64,000 nucleotides of DNA from Haliclona indistincta (GCA_964017065.1 OZ024786.1:3697781-3761780), one strand, 5' to 3'. Positions 1-12,170 are shown, numbered from the stretch's first letter. Program-made: numbers and translations. Notes: a model not told the origin generated them from the letters alone.

Positions 1-1217
1 TGATCTAGTCAGCCGCGGCATATACTTTAAACCACTTAATATAGGTAAGTCGTGCTCTACGTGATTTATGGCACTTGGGCTGTGGTCTCGTGCCCTAAAC
101 CACGTAGAGCCTACCTACATTAAGTAATACATATTCACTTACTGATATAAACACTGTTTGAACGTCAATTATTTGAGGTTCATAATAAGTTCCTCCTGCT
201 CCTGTGCTGACTCCTAGTTGTCCTTTGCCATTACTACCCCAGCTGTAAATCTATTTCTTAAAATCAAGATACTTGTCTCTAATATTATACACATAGCACA
301 CTATAAATTCAAGTTTTAGTCATCCATGAAAACAAATTAATTTTACTTTCTCCGATTAATTTTTTAGTATAAATAAAAAGCTTACATTTCCAGTCTCAGT
401 GAGAGCGAATGATGAATAATATCCACAGCAAACTTTAGTGCACCTAAGCTTTTCTGTAAGAATCAAAAATTACTACTTACAGGGAAATTATTATTAACCA
501 AGTTTTCCCTTCACTTGGATCGGAGTGTTCGAGTTATTAGCAGAGCCATTACCAAGTTGACCATTACCATTGTAACCCCATGAATATACCTGAACAATAT
601 CAAATGTATAATAAGAAAGACATACTATAGGCTAACCTGTCCATTATTTGATAAAGCAAGGCTGGATAAACACCCACAGGACACTTGGGTTATCTTAACA
701 CCAGCAAGACCTTGCTGTATTAAGGTAGGAGCTAGAACAGGAGAGTTACTATGGTTTTGACCAAGAGAATTGTAGCTATTGTCACCCCAGCTGTACAACG
801 AGCCATCATCAGTCACTGCTACTACACTGAGTTGCTCGGAATCGATGTACACACCAGCAGCGAACTCATGAACTGTGATAAGATAACAATAGCACGCTAT
901 GACACACATCTAGTACCTTGCTTCAAACTAGTTAGTTTTGTTGGTTTGTCGCACGCTTCACCCTGACATAGACCAGTTCCCAGGATCCCTGTTGGGTTCA
1001 AGCCCAGTCCATACACGTCACCGTTCACTGTGGTGAAGATTGCTGACTTTCCACTGTTGAACACGAATAGTCGCTTGAGCTGTTTCTTTAAGTCTCGTCC
1101 TATAGTACGAGTGATAGGCCAGCAAGCCACAGCTTCTTTATTGTCCATAGGCAAAGAACGCAACGACATGTTTGTATGCGACCCACGCCCCCGTCGTATG
1201 AGCCATACCCCGATCAT
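1..1217 (-). CDS. RCC1-repeat protein, copy A (3' part outside window)
   Basis: The minus strand carries a spliced RCC1-type beta-propeller gene. Exons read by eye lie at about 1217-930 (N-terminal, with a motif VNGDVYGLG), 880-640 (DDGSLYSWGDN and an ITQVSCG stretch), 590-505 (VYSWGYNGNGQLG), 460-385 and 255-140 (IYSWGSNGKGQLG). The repeated WG.N..GQLG and C.S.ALS.NGQ patterns are typical of RCC1 blades. Each exon matches copy B (2870-6414) closely, so this is a tandem duplicate, and by analogy a BTB domain should follow beyond base 1. RCC1/BTB proteins of the RCBTB type are known as adaptor-like proteins; the function here is inferred. Exon ends are approximate. Confidence 0.8.
35..124. mobile_element. 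Palindromic MITE-like insertion in an RCC1 intron
   Basis: The left arm beginning CTTAATATAGGTAAG and the reverse complement of the right arm beginning CTTAATGTAGGTAGG run together through CTCTACGTG and GGCAC, leaving a short loop. The whole 90-bp segment can fold into one hairpin. It lies between RCC1 exons of copy A and is absent from the matching intron of copy B (around 4980-5020), so it probably arrived after the duplication. No coding capacity. Confidence 0.55.
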
Positions 1218-1398
1218 AATTTAATAACCACCCACGCAGCCCGCCCGAGAGCCTGGGTACGAGGCTAGATGATGCAATACAAAGATAGTGTATGTCAATA
1301 ACCTCTCTCTTAATTACAGATTACTTCATGATTATTAAATGAATAGACACGACAGTTATACAAGTGACTTATTTATTGTGCTCAGTTGTTATTTTCTC

Positions 1399-1818
1399 CT
1401 AATCTAGATTGCTTGAGACACATGATCCAGTGCTGGTATGTGCTTCACTTGTCAGCCATCTCTGGAGTATTGCTATAGTGACATTCCCAACGCCTTGGCT
1501 GATATGGTCGTTCTCAATGAGAGCGACCAATGCTCCATTGACATCTTGTAAAAGATGCATTCTAAACAGTTTATAGTTTCCAGCAGCAATAGCCTCTGTA
1601 GCAGTCATTCCATTATATTTCGGCATCACCATCAACTCTAGTAGTGTTGGCTCAGCACCTAATACAAATAGTGATAATAGCACATAAATAGGTGTACCGA
1701 TTATGGATCGGTAAATAAATGAAGGGAATACAGAGTAAACAAAATAAACTCCTGTTTGTATTGTACAACAATCGTTCTGCACTTTATAAAACGACGATTG
1801 TGTAGCCACCATGCTCAA
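1399..1818 (-). CDS. Death-fold-like domain ORF
   Basis: A minus-strand ORF ends in SSNLD. The part from about residue 53 (GAEPTLLELM) onward looks like a real exon: an opening PTLLEL, a central stretch containing LLQDVNGALVALIE, and a closing ILQRWLTSE. This order resembles animal Death domains, in which a leucine-rich helix 1 is followed by an L..I helix and a terminal LL..WL helix. The residues before it (about 1-52) are low quality and may be intron. A decayed duplicate lies at 6455-6760 in the same position relative to RCC1/BTB copy B, so it was duplicated as part of the same unit. The Death assignment is from pattern only; an adaptor or receptor tail role is inference. Confidence 0.45.
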   Translation of the reverse strand: MSMVATQSSFYKVQNDCCTIQTGVYFVYSVFPSFIYRSIIGTPIYVLLSLFVLGAEPTLLELMVMPKYNGMTATEAIAAGNYKLFRMHLLQDVNGALVALIENDHISQGVGNVTIAILQRWLTSEAHTSTGSCVSSNLD

Positions 1819-2212
1819 AGCGCTCTTGTAGTACTAACCCAATTACAGTACACCAAGAGCACTTCAAGCGAGGCGTCATCGAGCTATCTGATTGTACATA
1901 CGACAATTGCTATTTTAAAAGTACAAATTAATGATTGTAGTATACAAAATTAATACAAAACGGATCAAAGACTCTATTTTGTCAGCTTTAAGTGCTGGTC
2001 AGAGGCATTCTCCAAGTTTAACTAAAATTGCAAACTGTTTGACTACGAAAATAATTTTTTTGATTACCAAATTGCCGGGTTTTTTGATCTAGCACTAATT
2101 GATCATAGCAAAACAGCATTGTTTTCAAGAATTATCTGCTTAAAATTCATATTAATTGGTTGGAATCAGCGTATCTGAAAACTTTGGGTGAGTTTAGCCA
2201 CTGAAATGGCAC

Positions 2213-2407
2213 TCAGTACCTAGTGTGCTGATAGCAGTGGTATCCACTAGAGTTGGTGCTGATAGTGCAGTGGTAGAGTTGGTGCTGCCAACTCCACCAA
2301 CTGGTATCCAGTAGAGTTGGTGCTGATAGTGCAGTGGTATCCACTATCAGCACCAACTCTAAACAACCAATTCCTGCACTATACTGAAGTGCATTCCAGC
2401 TCACCAA
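2213..2407. repeat. Local direct and inverted repeat cluster with a perfect 19-bp hairpin
   Basis: The motif GTTGGTGCTGATAGTGCAG recurs three times between 2253 and 2332, mixed with GGTATCCA blocks. At 2313-2360 the segment AGAGTTGGTGCTGATAGTG is followed, after a 10-base loop, by its exact reverse complement. The surrounding stretch 1875-2860 otherwise shows no gene. It is intergenic between RCC1/BTB copies A and B. Confidence 0.8.
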
Positions 2408-2869
2408 GAACTATAATGCATGTGTATGGTATGATTGTAGTATACAATGACATGATCAATCCAAGCTAGTCAGTATACCTGTATGTGTTAGAATGACTTT
2501 GAGTTAGTGTGTGAGAAAATTTCCGTCTTGTATGGAAAGAGGACATAGGAGTTGATAGAGGACATAAGTAGCTATAATACTGTATGATGCACTACTCTGC
2601 CTTCAACAAACTGCATTACCTTTTTAGCCTCTAGTAATTATGGATACTACAAAATGAGCAGATGAAGTGCTGCTATAGAGAATTACTTTTACAAATTAAT
2701 GTTTTACTATCTGCGTGGTCAATGTAAACTTTTAATTTTGAATTGCTTCATACGCTAAAAGAATAACTATAATTATTGTAAATTTTAGTCGCTACGTATA
2801 GGTATAGTTTTAGCTAGCTATAATAGGTACAGCTGCTTTAGGTTGTATAGTTGATACTATGTTTTGAAA

Positions 2870-5800
2870 ACATCATACTCTGATAGTGAACACATGAGAG
2901 ATAGTGCCACAACTGGATCTGACTTCTTGAAGCCTTTAGAAGAAATGACAGCTTTCATGTGACCAGCAATGTACTTCACACAGCTTTCTTTCAGTGTCTA
3001 TAAAAAGAATTAAGGGAATTTATGCATTGATTTTGCTACAAGTTAACACAAAGTGCTGTCATGAACATCTTTCCAGTGCCATAACCTTCATGAACTTTTG
3101 CAAACCTTTATCAAGGCATTGACATCATACACATGAAGTTTATCAGCTGGCACACGTCTAATTGAATGCTATGCACATTGCATTCTGCCTAAAAAATTGA
3201 GTGCACTTAGATTACACGCTGTTATGAAACTACATTTACTGTGCAATGACATCTCTGTAGCTATTTTGGTCTCTTTCGCAAGTTTAAGTTTGAGTTAAGC
3301 AGTTAAGCATCTTTCAGGTGGGACCCCGCCTGCAAATGAATGGTTTATGATGCCGCTATAGGACCCATTTGTAATTGCTACACAGTTTTCCAACGGAAGA
3401 GAAATTAATTTTACAGTATGCTCATGGGGGAATCATTAATCCGCACATGCTTTGGTAATGGTCAAACCTGACTTTATAGTTACAAGTTCAGTCATGTGTG
3501 TACCAAGCCTATATTATACTAAGAAAACTGGCTGTTTTATTTTTACATGCAAGATTGTGTTTGTGAACTACCTTTGCTTCAAATTTTGTTGCAACTCCAT
3601 AGAAATAAGCTGCATTGTCAGTGGTCAACTCAGCTCGAATCAGATTCTCCAGTTTTCTTTTCAAATCCCATTCCATGTACTGCTGTGATAGATCTAGCAA
3701 TCCTATACAATGAGCACATTAACTGATTCATTGACGACAATTATGAGCAAGCATGCAATTAGGATCATGTGAAAGACCTAGAATAATTTATTGACACACC
3801 ACGTGTGCTTCTCAATTGAGATATAGGTCACCAAGGGCAGTAAAGTTGCCCAAAATGATCATTATTATTTAAACTTTTTATTTGTTATTATTCGTTGAGC
3901 AAAATATAACTGAGTGACATAACTTACCCACTACATGATCCAGTTTGATGTTTATCTCATCAGTATACAGGTAAACAATAAAGGCATGAAACACTTCATA
4001 TGAAAAGGGAATCTCAACTTTTCTACAAAGCAAGAAACAGATCAAATCATAAAATAATTGTGATACTAACCAGGAGCCTATAACAAGATCCTGTACTAAC
4101 CCATTTCTGGTCTCTTGCCAATCTCCACTGAACATAGTCCTGAAGTGCTCACACCTCAGAGAGAGGATGGCCTTGTGAGCATGTATACTTTTCCCACTAA
4201 CAATAAACTCCACATCAGCACTTGCCTATGTATATGCAGCCAACAGCATAACAATGCACAATATGGAAGTCTAAAATCTACTGTGGCTATAAAAATAATG
4301 CTAGCATGATTTTTGAAGGCTCCTTTTCTACAATGCAAACCTTATTGTCTAACTGCTGCTTGATTATCTCAGAAACCATCGGTGGATCATTGTCTGTCAA
4401 AATTCACTATCATAATAATGCATGTGCATGATCTTTTAATTATTACTATAATACCTATCTTTAGAGTCCTATACATTGTACCATCTCCATAAACGGAGAA
4501 CACTTCATCAAGAGATTGAAGATTAGTCTCAAATGGTTTATTGTAGTTTTGTAAAGAAGTCTGTCCCCACACAAATACCTATAGAAAGTACTTGTATGGA
4601 TAACTGTGCAGCCAAACATTAGCTAGCTAGCAGATGCATTTACCTTTCCAGATGCACTCGAAGCAGCGGATATGTTCATTGCGTGATGTGCAGCCACCTC
4701 TACAAAACTGAATGTAATACACATTATTGTACTGTTGAAGAAGCATATAAGCATTTTTACATTGAGGGTAATCTAAGCACATTGTGCATTCAGGATTAGC
4801 ACTTCAAACAACATTATACCTATATGCTTAATCTTTGTGGTGAATTGGAAGACATCTGCTGGTAGTGGACCCATCTCCAAGCTGTCCACTGCCATTGTTA
4901 CCCCATGAATACAGGTGACCACAGTCATCAACTGCTAGTGCATGGTTTTGCCCAGCTGCTATCTGTTGTGATAAAATATCAATTGTACTTCAACTACCAA
5001 AATATTCACTTACTGATATAAAAACTGTTTGAACGTCAATTATTTGAGGATCATAATAAGTTCCTCCTGCTCCTGTGCTGACTCCTAGTTCTCCGTTACC
5101 ATTATAGCCCCAGCTGTAAATCTATTTCTTAAAATCAAGATACTTGTCTCTAATAATAATTTATTATACATATCTGCATTACACATTAATAACTGGTCAA
5201 CCACCAAAAAGTTTGTGACAGAAATTTTTTCAGTGCTATAGGGAAATTTGCGTAATTATATTTTTCACAAATGGCCTATTTTTGTATATGAAATTTGTGT
5301 ATAATTTTTTGCAAATAGTTTGTAATTCACGAAAATTTCTCCAATGAAAATTAGTAACTCGTGATAAATTATTATGGAAAAGTAAGGAATGATTTTGGAG
5401 TGAGTCTATGAGTATACAATCTGATGGAATTAATCACTAGCTCAATATAAATTCAACTTTTAGTCATCCATGAAAAATTAAATACTTTCTCCGATTAATA
5501 ATTATAAATAAAAAGCTTACATTTCCATTCTCCGTGAGAGCGAATGATGAATAATATCCACAGCAAATTTTAGTGCACCTAAGCTTTTCTGTAAGAATCA
5601 AAGTACTTATACGGAGAAATAATACATAATAATTATACTAACCAAGTTTTCCCTTCACTTGCGTCGGAGTGCTCAAGTTATTAGTAGAGCCATTACCGAG
5701 TTGACCATTACCATTGTAACCCCATGAATATACCTGACACAATACCAAATGTATAATAAGAAAGACATACTATATGCTAACCTGTCCATTATTTGATAAA

Positions 5801-6414
5801 GCAAGGCTGTATGACCACCCACAGGACACTTGGGTTATCTTAACACCAGCAAGACCTTGCTGTATTAAGGTGGGAGCTAGAACAGGAGAGTTGCTATGAC
5901 CCTGACCAAGAGAATAATAGGTATTGTCACCCCAGCTGTACAATGAGCCATCATCAGTCACTGCTGTTATACTGAGTTGCTTGGAATTGCTGTACACACC
6001 AGCAGCGAACTCAGCAGGAACTGTGATAAGATAACAATAAGGCATAGCACGCTATGATTCACATCTAGTACCTTGCTTAAAACTAGTTAGTTTTGTTGGT
6101 TTGTCGCACGCTTCATTCTGACCAGTTCCCAAGATCCCGGTTGGGTTCACGCCCAGTCCATACACGTCACCGTTCACTGTGGTGAAGATTGCTGACTTGC
6201 CACAGTTGAACACAAATAGTCGCTTGAGCTGTTTCTTTAAGTCTCGTCCTATAGTACGAGTGATAGGCCAACTAGCCACGGCTTCTTTATTGTCCATGGG
6301 CAAAGAACGCACTGACATGTTTGTATACGAGCCACGCCCCTGCCGTATGAGCCACACCCAATCATATTCATGCAATGCTTGTAAGTCATGAATATTACTG
6401 AATATTATAGACAT
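2870..6414 (-). CDS. RCC1-repeat / BTB-domain protein, copy B (RCBTB-like)
   Basis: Multi-exon minus-strand gene. From the 5' end: 6414-6072 (N-terminal, with VNGDVYGLG); about 6022-5785, 5735-5650, 5598-5520, 5125-5015 and 4965-4850 (RCC1 blades, each with YSWG.N); about 4720-4645 and 4575-4460 (VFVWGQ, as in RCBTB proteins); 4373-4338; about 4213-4100 (BTB start, with HAHKAILS and FRTMFSGDW); 4022-3929 (BTB, PFSYEVFHAFIVYLYT); 3700-3575; and 3005-2875 (BACK-like helices, ending near YDVF). Introns are about 40-110 bp, with GT-AG seen at 6071. Family knowledge: RCBTB proteins combine an RCC1 propeller with BTB and often act in ubiquitin-ligase or trafficking contexts. The role here is inferred. 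The frames look open; exon ends are by eye. Confidence 0.82.
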
Positions 6415-6454
6415 GACAGTGACTTATTTATTGTGCTTGCAATTGATACATGTA

Positions 6455-6760
6455 TGTCAGTCAGCAGTGATTGCTTGAGATTGCTTGAGACACTTGATCA
6501 AGAGCTGGTATGTTCACTTTCCAGCCATCTCTGGAGTATTGTATTCTCAACACCTTGGCTGATGATATGGTCCTTCTCAATGAAAGCGACCTATGCTCCA
6601 TTGACATCTTGTAATAAGATGCATTCCAAACAGTTTATAGTTTCCAGCAGCAATAGCCTCTGTACAGTCATTCCATTATATTTCGGCATCACCATCAACT
6701 CTAGTTGTGTGGGCTCAGCACCTAATACAAATAGCGATAATAATTAATAATAGATATTGG
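6455..6760 (-). pseudogene. Decayed duplicate of the Death-fold-like ORF
   Basis: The DNA is plainly similar to 1410-1690: CAGCCATCTCTGGAGTATTG and CAATAGCCTCTGTA blocks occur in both, as do the segments for the LLQDVNG stretch. This copy has small deletions and extra bases (for example where copy A reads AATGAGAGCGACC), so the frame is not kept. It sits directly upstream of RCC1/BTB copy B just as 1399-1818 sits upstream of copy A. Confidence 0.7.
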
Positions 6761-6926
6761 TACATAAATGATCAAAATAAAGTTCTGTTTAGTACACCAA
6801 GAGCACTTCATCAACTTTAAACCTACAGAAAAATAACTTTTGTCAAAGAAACATCATGAGTCATACCTACACAGTATCAGCTGGATTGGTGATGGCATCC
6901 CCCTACAGAAAAATAAAAGAATAGGA

Positions 6927-7230
6927 TCACTCACTCACTCACTCACTCACTCACTCACTCACTCACTCACTCACTCACTCACTCACTCACTCACTCACTC
7001 ACTCACTCACTCACTCACTCACTCACTCACTCACTCACTCACTCACTCACTCACTCACTCACTCACTCACTCACTCACTCACTCACTCACTCACTCACTC
7101 ACTCACTCACTCACTCACTCACTCACTCACTCACTCACTCACTCACTCACTCACTCACTCACTCACTCACTCACTCACTCACTCACTCACTCACTCACTC
7201 ACTCACTCACTCACTCACTCACTCACTCAC
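6927..7230. repeat. Perfect TCAC tetranucleotide microsatellite, 76 copies
   Basis: TCAC is repeated without a visible interruption for 304 bases, flanked by AATAGGA on the left and AACGATAATA on the right. It opens one frame as an endless Thr-His-Ser-Leu peptide, which is an artefact of the repeat and not a gene. Its perfection suggests recent expansion or an active length polymorphism; alternatively the assembled length may be approximate. Confidence 0.97.
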
Positions 7231-7420
7231 AACGATAATAATTAACAAGTGGTACATAAATGAACAAAATAAAGTTCTGTTTGTATTTGTACAACAATCA
7301 TTCTGTACTTTATAAAACGAAGATTTTTTTGATTGGTCGAAGCCACAATGCTCAAAAGCGTTCTTGTTGTACTAACCCAATTACAGTACACCAAGAGCAC
7401 TTCAACAACTTAAAACATAC
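7231..7420. repeat. Third copy of the segment upstream of the Death-like ORF
   Basis: This block repeats 1715-1865 in the same orientation, with shared blocks such as TTTATAAAACGA, CCCAATTACAGTACACC and AAGAGCACTTCA. A shorter match is at 6740-6830. It shows that the duplication unit of this locus extends upstream and that the TCAC microsatellite lies inside a duplication junction. Confidence 0.75.
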
Positions 7421-7539
7421 AGAAAAAAACTTTTGTCAAAGAAACATCATTCGTCAAACTTTTGAAACATCTTTTGTCAAGAAGTGAATAGGAGAATGCT
7501 AACAAAAATCATTGGTTCCATCAGTTCCTTGCTCGTCAA

Positions 7540-7832
7540 GATTTGCCTCTAAGAAGAGTCGGCGCTGATGCAGACAGCAATCTTGTTCAACTTCTCCAAC
7601 TCCAAATTAGAGATTGGCCAGAGCTCTGCACAAGGCTACAAATATAAACCACCATCACAATAATACATCACATGTCATACAAAATGAGATCATGTCGATC
7701 ATGGCAATGCAAATCCTTAAAAAGTTGTGTCAAGAGATCAAAGAGAATTGCCCATACACTATTATGGCAGATGAGTGTACAGATGAGGCTAACACAGAGC
7801 AATTTACGCCTTGTATTTGGTCAGCATAAGAA
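7540..7832 (+). pseudogene. hAT-superfamily transposase fragment (DUF4371/ZMYM-like)
   Basis: The plus strand encodes a piece of the N-terminal catalytic region of hAT-type transposases of the DUF4371 family. It includes the diagnostic IMADECTDEANTEQF stretch, preceded by SHVIQNEIMSIMAMQIL. Upstream, another frame gives a HQFLARQDLPLRR-like remnant. The first catalytic Asp of this family lies in the ADE segment. The frame is broken before and after, and no downstream dimerisation domain was found, so this is a relic. Strand and family are clear; exact ends are not. Confidence 0.75.
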
Positions 7833-9525
7833 GATATGAGTTTTTTTATTGGGCTGTAGGGAGCTTGTGTCTGTTCTATTATTATGCTGCTGTAATAAGA
7901 CAACAATGCATTAATATTTTATAGCGACTAATAGTTGAAGGAATAAAATCGAGGACGAAGGATTGCAGGAAAACACCCAAGAACATGATCCGTGTATCTA
8001 ACAAGTCAGCAAAGAAAGGGATAAAGAGGCCACTGCAGGACAATGAGAGTGAAGAGGATGAGGTATCATATCAACGGCACAAAAAGGCTCCTTCTGCAAG
8101 AGCACAAGAAGCTAATGTGTAGGTGGTGCTGGAACTGGTGAAACACAACGGCATGCCGATATTTTGAAGGGGGTCTGTCTTGTTTCTTCTACTTTGGAGA
8201 ATTATACAAAGCACCACTAACAAACAATGAACCACAAGCTATTAAACAGATTGTCCAACAAGAGAGTTATTTGGGACAACGAGCACTTCATTATTACAAC
8301 AGGTTTGTTCATGACACTAACCTCTAAGAGTACATGCATGTGGAGTTTGCTTACACCATGTACATCTGTTGAAACTCTAGAGTCAGTATGTGTGGGAGTG
8401 TTGAAGAACCTCAAAACCAATCAAGTTATGATAGTGAGGGTGATGATGCCTGGCAATGTCACACTGAAGATGAATATTTTCAAATATATTGCGATGAAGC
8501 TGAAGTAGATGATCAATAACAGGATGACATGGAATTAGGTCTGAATATATTAGTTTAATACTGGCACAAATACTATTATGATGATGCACAGATTTTACAG
8601 CTGTTCTTGAAGCTAGAGAAAGACACAGTGATTTTAGTCCATTCTCTTCTAAGCTGTTTGCACTTTCAAGTGGTATGTGTTGATACTGAATTAGTATATT
8701 GTCAATGTCACTCGTACATGTATAATATTAATAGGGAGAGTCCACACTCTCATTTGTCTGTTTCATGTTGCGGCAAGTGCATACACCAGTTCCTTCTGTT
8801 GTTGAGGTGGGAAAAAAATGTTCTTCCTGACTTTGAATCACCAGAAAAGGTAGCTAATCATTTCACCTATAATTAAAGATACTATGTGTATTTTTTTAGC
8901 ATTACACTGAACAAGGAATTCATTTCTATATAAAATCTCCCTACACATATTCTGAAGTTGTGTCTAGGAACGTCAAGCATTGCCAAAATGCTGCATCGAT
9001 TACCAGTTGCTAACAGTGTCTGTTATCAGTAAGCATTGTGGTAATAATGTTGATTAAAATCCACAGTGAGCTTTATCATGGCAGGAGGTGGAACGATGAT
9101 CCACGTTTTCATGTAGCAGGAGTTTCTTTCTATGTTGATTACTTCAATTTATTTCAAAATTCTCACTATGGTCTCGCTTGTGGTAAACTTATCAAGTTTT
9201 TCAATAAAAATAATGGGTAGCTTATCTATTTTTCATTCCGTCAGAGTTTAATTTTATTCATTACAAAGGAAGGAAATACTGAACCATTTGCAACATTATC
9301 ACAGTATGTAATGTTAGTCAATTTGCTATAATTATACTGACATAAATATCAACAACTTATACGTTTAACGAATGTGCCAACAATTTATATTCTAATCCTG
9401 CTGCTTTTGTGTTAGCTGATATCGTATCTGTTTCCATGGATTCCTGTCAACAAGATTCACCACCAGCAATAATATTAGAATGCTCAACAAATGGAACTTT
9501 GTACACTATGAGCGATCAGGTATGA

Positions 9526-9530
<5 letters not shown>
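7833..9530. other. No recognisable gene; short open stretches only
   Basis: Several short plus-strand frames are open (8227-8508, 8607-8876, 9038-9220). Around 8190-8310 one frame reads EPQAIKQIVQQESYLGQ, which looks like old coding sequence, but no family was recognised and frames change often. It may be a further decayed transposon behind the hAT relic. Confidence 0.4.

Positions 9531-9559
<29 letters not shown>
9531..9559. repeat. GT dinucleotide microsatellite
   Basis: About 14 uninterrupted GT units. Confidence 0.95.
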
Positions 9560-9563
<4 letters not shown>

Positions 9564-9852
9564 ATGTGAGAGAGAGTGATAAAAGTGTTAGTTGTTGCAC
9601 AATCAATGGCCGAACTACACATTCACACACACAAATGGTACAGTGCTTTCATGTCTTCTTGCCTAGGGAGAAGCGTAGACCGTAGACCGTAGACCGTCGC
9701 GTGCTAATGTGCTAAGTCTTTGTAGTGCTATTTGCGCCTTATAGCTAGCTGCTGTACCGCGTACGGTGCGGACGTAATACATACACAGCAAGCTTACGTT
9801 ACGTGTACAAGCACGTACAGCTAGAGGGCGGGGTACGGGTATAATAATCCTA

Positions 9853-9927
9853 CGGTGGCCCCATTGGTCGCAACATGTGACGATCGCCATGCGACGATCA
9901 TCCATGCGATGATTGCTGATGTTTACG
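9853..9927. repeat. Left terminal inverted repeat with 22-bp internal insertion
   Basis: Bases 9853-9894 match the right end perfectly in inverse. Then 9895-9916 is extra and resembles a short local duplication (ATGCGATGAT follows CATGCGACGAT). TGATGTTTACG at 9917-9927 resumes the inverted match with 12171-12181. Confidence 0.85.
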
Positions 9928-10305
9928 CAACAGTGTCTACCGTCAAGCCACGCGTATTGTGGCCACACCTACTTCCACGTGCTGTGCTAATAATGGCCGA
10001 ACGACTAGGGTCCCTTCTGCATCATTATGCTAAGAAGAAAGGTGGACTAAAAACAATCTCTGCAGTTCTTGTTGCCAATTGCAAGCATCAGATCGGCCCA
10101 ACATTGACACTGTACTAAGAATGCTGGACATTGAAGTGTAAACATTTTCATCATAACCACAACAGCATTGTAATGACATTTTCACAACAGCATTGTACTG
10201 ACATTTTATCATAACCACATTATAACAATAACATAATTATTATTGTTGTAATAATCAGAATATAATGTGATACAGTATGTGATTCATTATAACATAAAAG
10301 CCAGT

Positions 10306-12000
10306 CTAGAACTGAGACAACACATTCCGTAAATGTAAATACACACTTCTAGCATTGCTGACATCAATGTCTTTGCGATTCATATTAAATTGATGGAATA
10401 CTGCTGATGCTACCCTATCAAATTCTTCAGGATAAAATGCTGGTGCATCATATGCATACTCCAGGTAACAGTGCGACCACACTAGATAATCAATGCTGTG
10501 CTCATATGATCTTGTTCCTAAAATGACAATAAGACACTTCAAGCTATCCACTATAGCTATAATCTCACTCATATGTTGTGCAAGATAGTATAGGTCATCA
10601 GGAACTCCTGGAGGACATCCAGCTAATCTTGTTCGCCTTATGCGGTGAGAATTCCATTGCGTTTTAAAATCATTGAGTGCTTTTCGCAACAGGAGTTCAT
10701 ATACGCTAAGCAGTGTCTACATTTTGAGAAAGAAGTAATGAAAAATATTCACATAAGTGAGTAAGTGTGAGTATACTTATCAGTGTCACTTTGTGGACTA
10801 AATTCATCATCATTTACATGTATAAAAACCTGCAAAAAAGTTGGAACAACACAGATAGCATGTGATTATGACCTTGATACCTTGAACAAATTAGTCAGTC
10901 ACAGAATTTCTTAGCTGTGCCCACCAGCTTTCAATTCTCTGCAAGCACATAGTCATATTTAATTACCAGTGTGTACTGGGCAGTACGAGGGACTAGCTTA
11001 CAGTATTAGTGGTAGAAGATCCAAACCGAAAACTTTGAAGTCATCTTGATGGTAGTGTCTAAGTGCCATTTGACAAGCAGCTAGTGATGTGTTTTCAGTT
11101 CCACAATCCGACCTTACTATACTTGGACAACCTAGCAATAATAGTAGATAGTTATACAAAACAAGATAAGTAACCATTACCGTTTGCCTTTAACACCACT
11201 AGCAAATACCACTGTAGTACCACATTTGGATCATTGTTAGTAGAGGAAAGTTCCAACCATAATAAATTATTTTGCGTGAATATCTGAAAAATGGAATTTT
11301 CTTTCTCTTCAGGAAGATTATAACTAACCCATCGATGCAAGCGTGGATAGTAAATCCGTAAGGTTTTTTTTATCGTACCCGTCCAAATGCCAAACAAAGT
11401 TAGGTCCCTGCAGCTGTAAATCAATGTTACATTTTAAGGAAAACCTTACTCTGTTCTGGTAGACTCTTCTTGTTACTCTATGACCTTTCCTCCTCTTAAC
11501 ACCTTCAGGATCCAACAATGACTTGAGCATCTGAACTGTGCTTCTAAATAAACTAAAACAGACATTAAGAATAGAACAGCATACATGTACGTGCATGAGT
11601 AGTACCTCTTCACTATCAACTTGTGTTTCTGTTTTAAAACAACCCACATTTGGCGGTGACCTACATTACTGTTGCAACCTTGTAGTTCCCTCTGTGAAAA
11701 ATAGATCACACATTAAGAGTATGCCTAGCTGATCTTGTTTTATCATACTTCAATCACTTGGCGAACTTGAGGTCAGTACTGGAGAGTAATTCACCTTTGC
11801 TCCCAGTGTGTAAATTTTACTGACCCAATTGAGACATGATGCACTACTTGCAGGTACGCAAGAATCACCTCAATCTTTTTATACTGATGCCAGTATTTCT
11901 TTACTAGGCCTACAGAACGTAATTTGGAACTGAACGCTAACAACAACGACAACAACAACAATTGAGCTCTTCTACAGTATTATCTTACTGTCTACTTTGG
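10306..12000 (-). pseudogene. Integrase-core (DDE) transposase, spliced, with frame damage
   Basis: Exons in minus-strand order: about 11940-11800 (helix-turn-helix-like KKIEVILAYLQ), 11709-11624 (NSNVGHRQMW), about 11555-11335 (LLDPEGVKRRKGHRV and PNFVWHLDGYDK), about 11290-11165 (LELSSTNNDPNVV), 11135-10990 (VRSDCGTEN), about 10950-10900 (QRIESWWAQLRN), and 10719-10306 (FKTQWNSHRIRRTRLAGCP). These blocks in this order are those of the animal integrase-core transposase family. The catalytic Asp residues lie in HLDGYDK and RSDCGTEN and the Glu in QRIESWW. Short GT-AG introns are visible, including one of about 46 bp after ACIDG. The frame slips at an A-run after GYDK and again near 11275, so this copy is probably inactive. 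It is the only gene between the 42-bp inverted repeats. Confidence 0.8.
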
Positions 12001-12170
12001 GTCTTTCTTGGAGAGGGCATAACATTGGGAGAAACAATGTATTTGCAGGACAATCACCAGAACCACGAGAGACTTCCCCATGACCTTGATTCTATATAAC
12101 GCGCATTGTAAAAAGGTGTGGCTATTACATCACAGCTGTTAGTCTGTTACGTTCACATCGTCAAACGTAA

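Noticed and set aside
6840..7238. 132-residue open frame of Thr-His-Ser-Leu repeats
   Set aside because: It is only the translation of the TCAC microsatellite.
9669..9695. CGTAGAC short tandem repeat as possible CRISPR-like array
   Set aside because: Units abut with no spacers and there are only about three copies.
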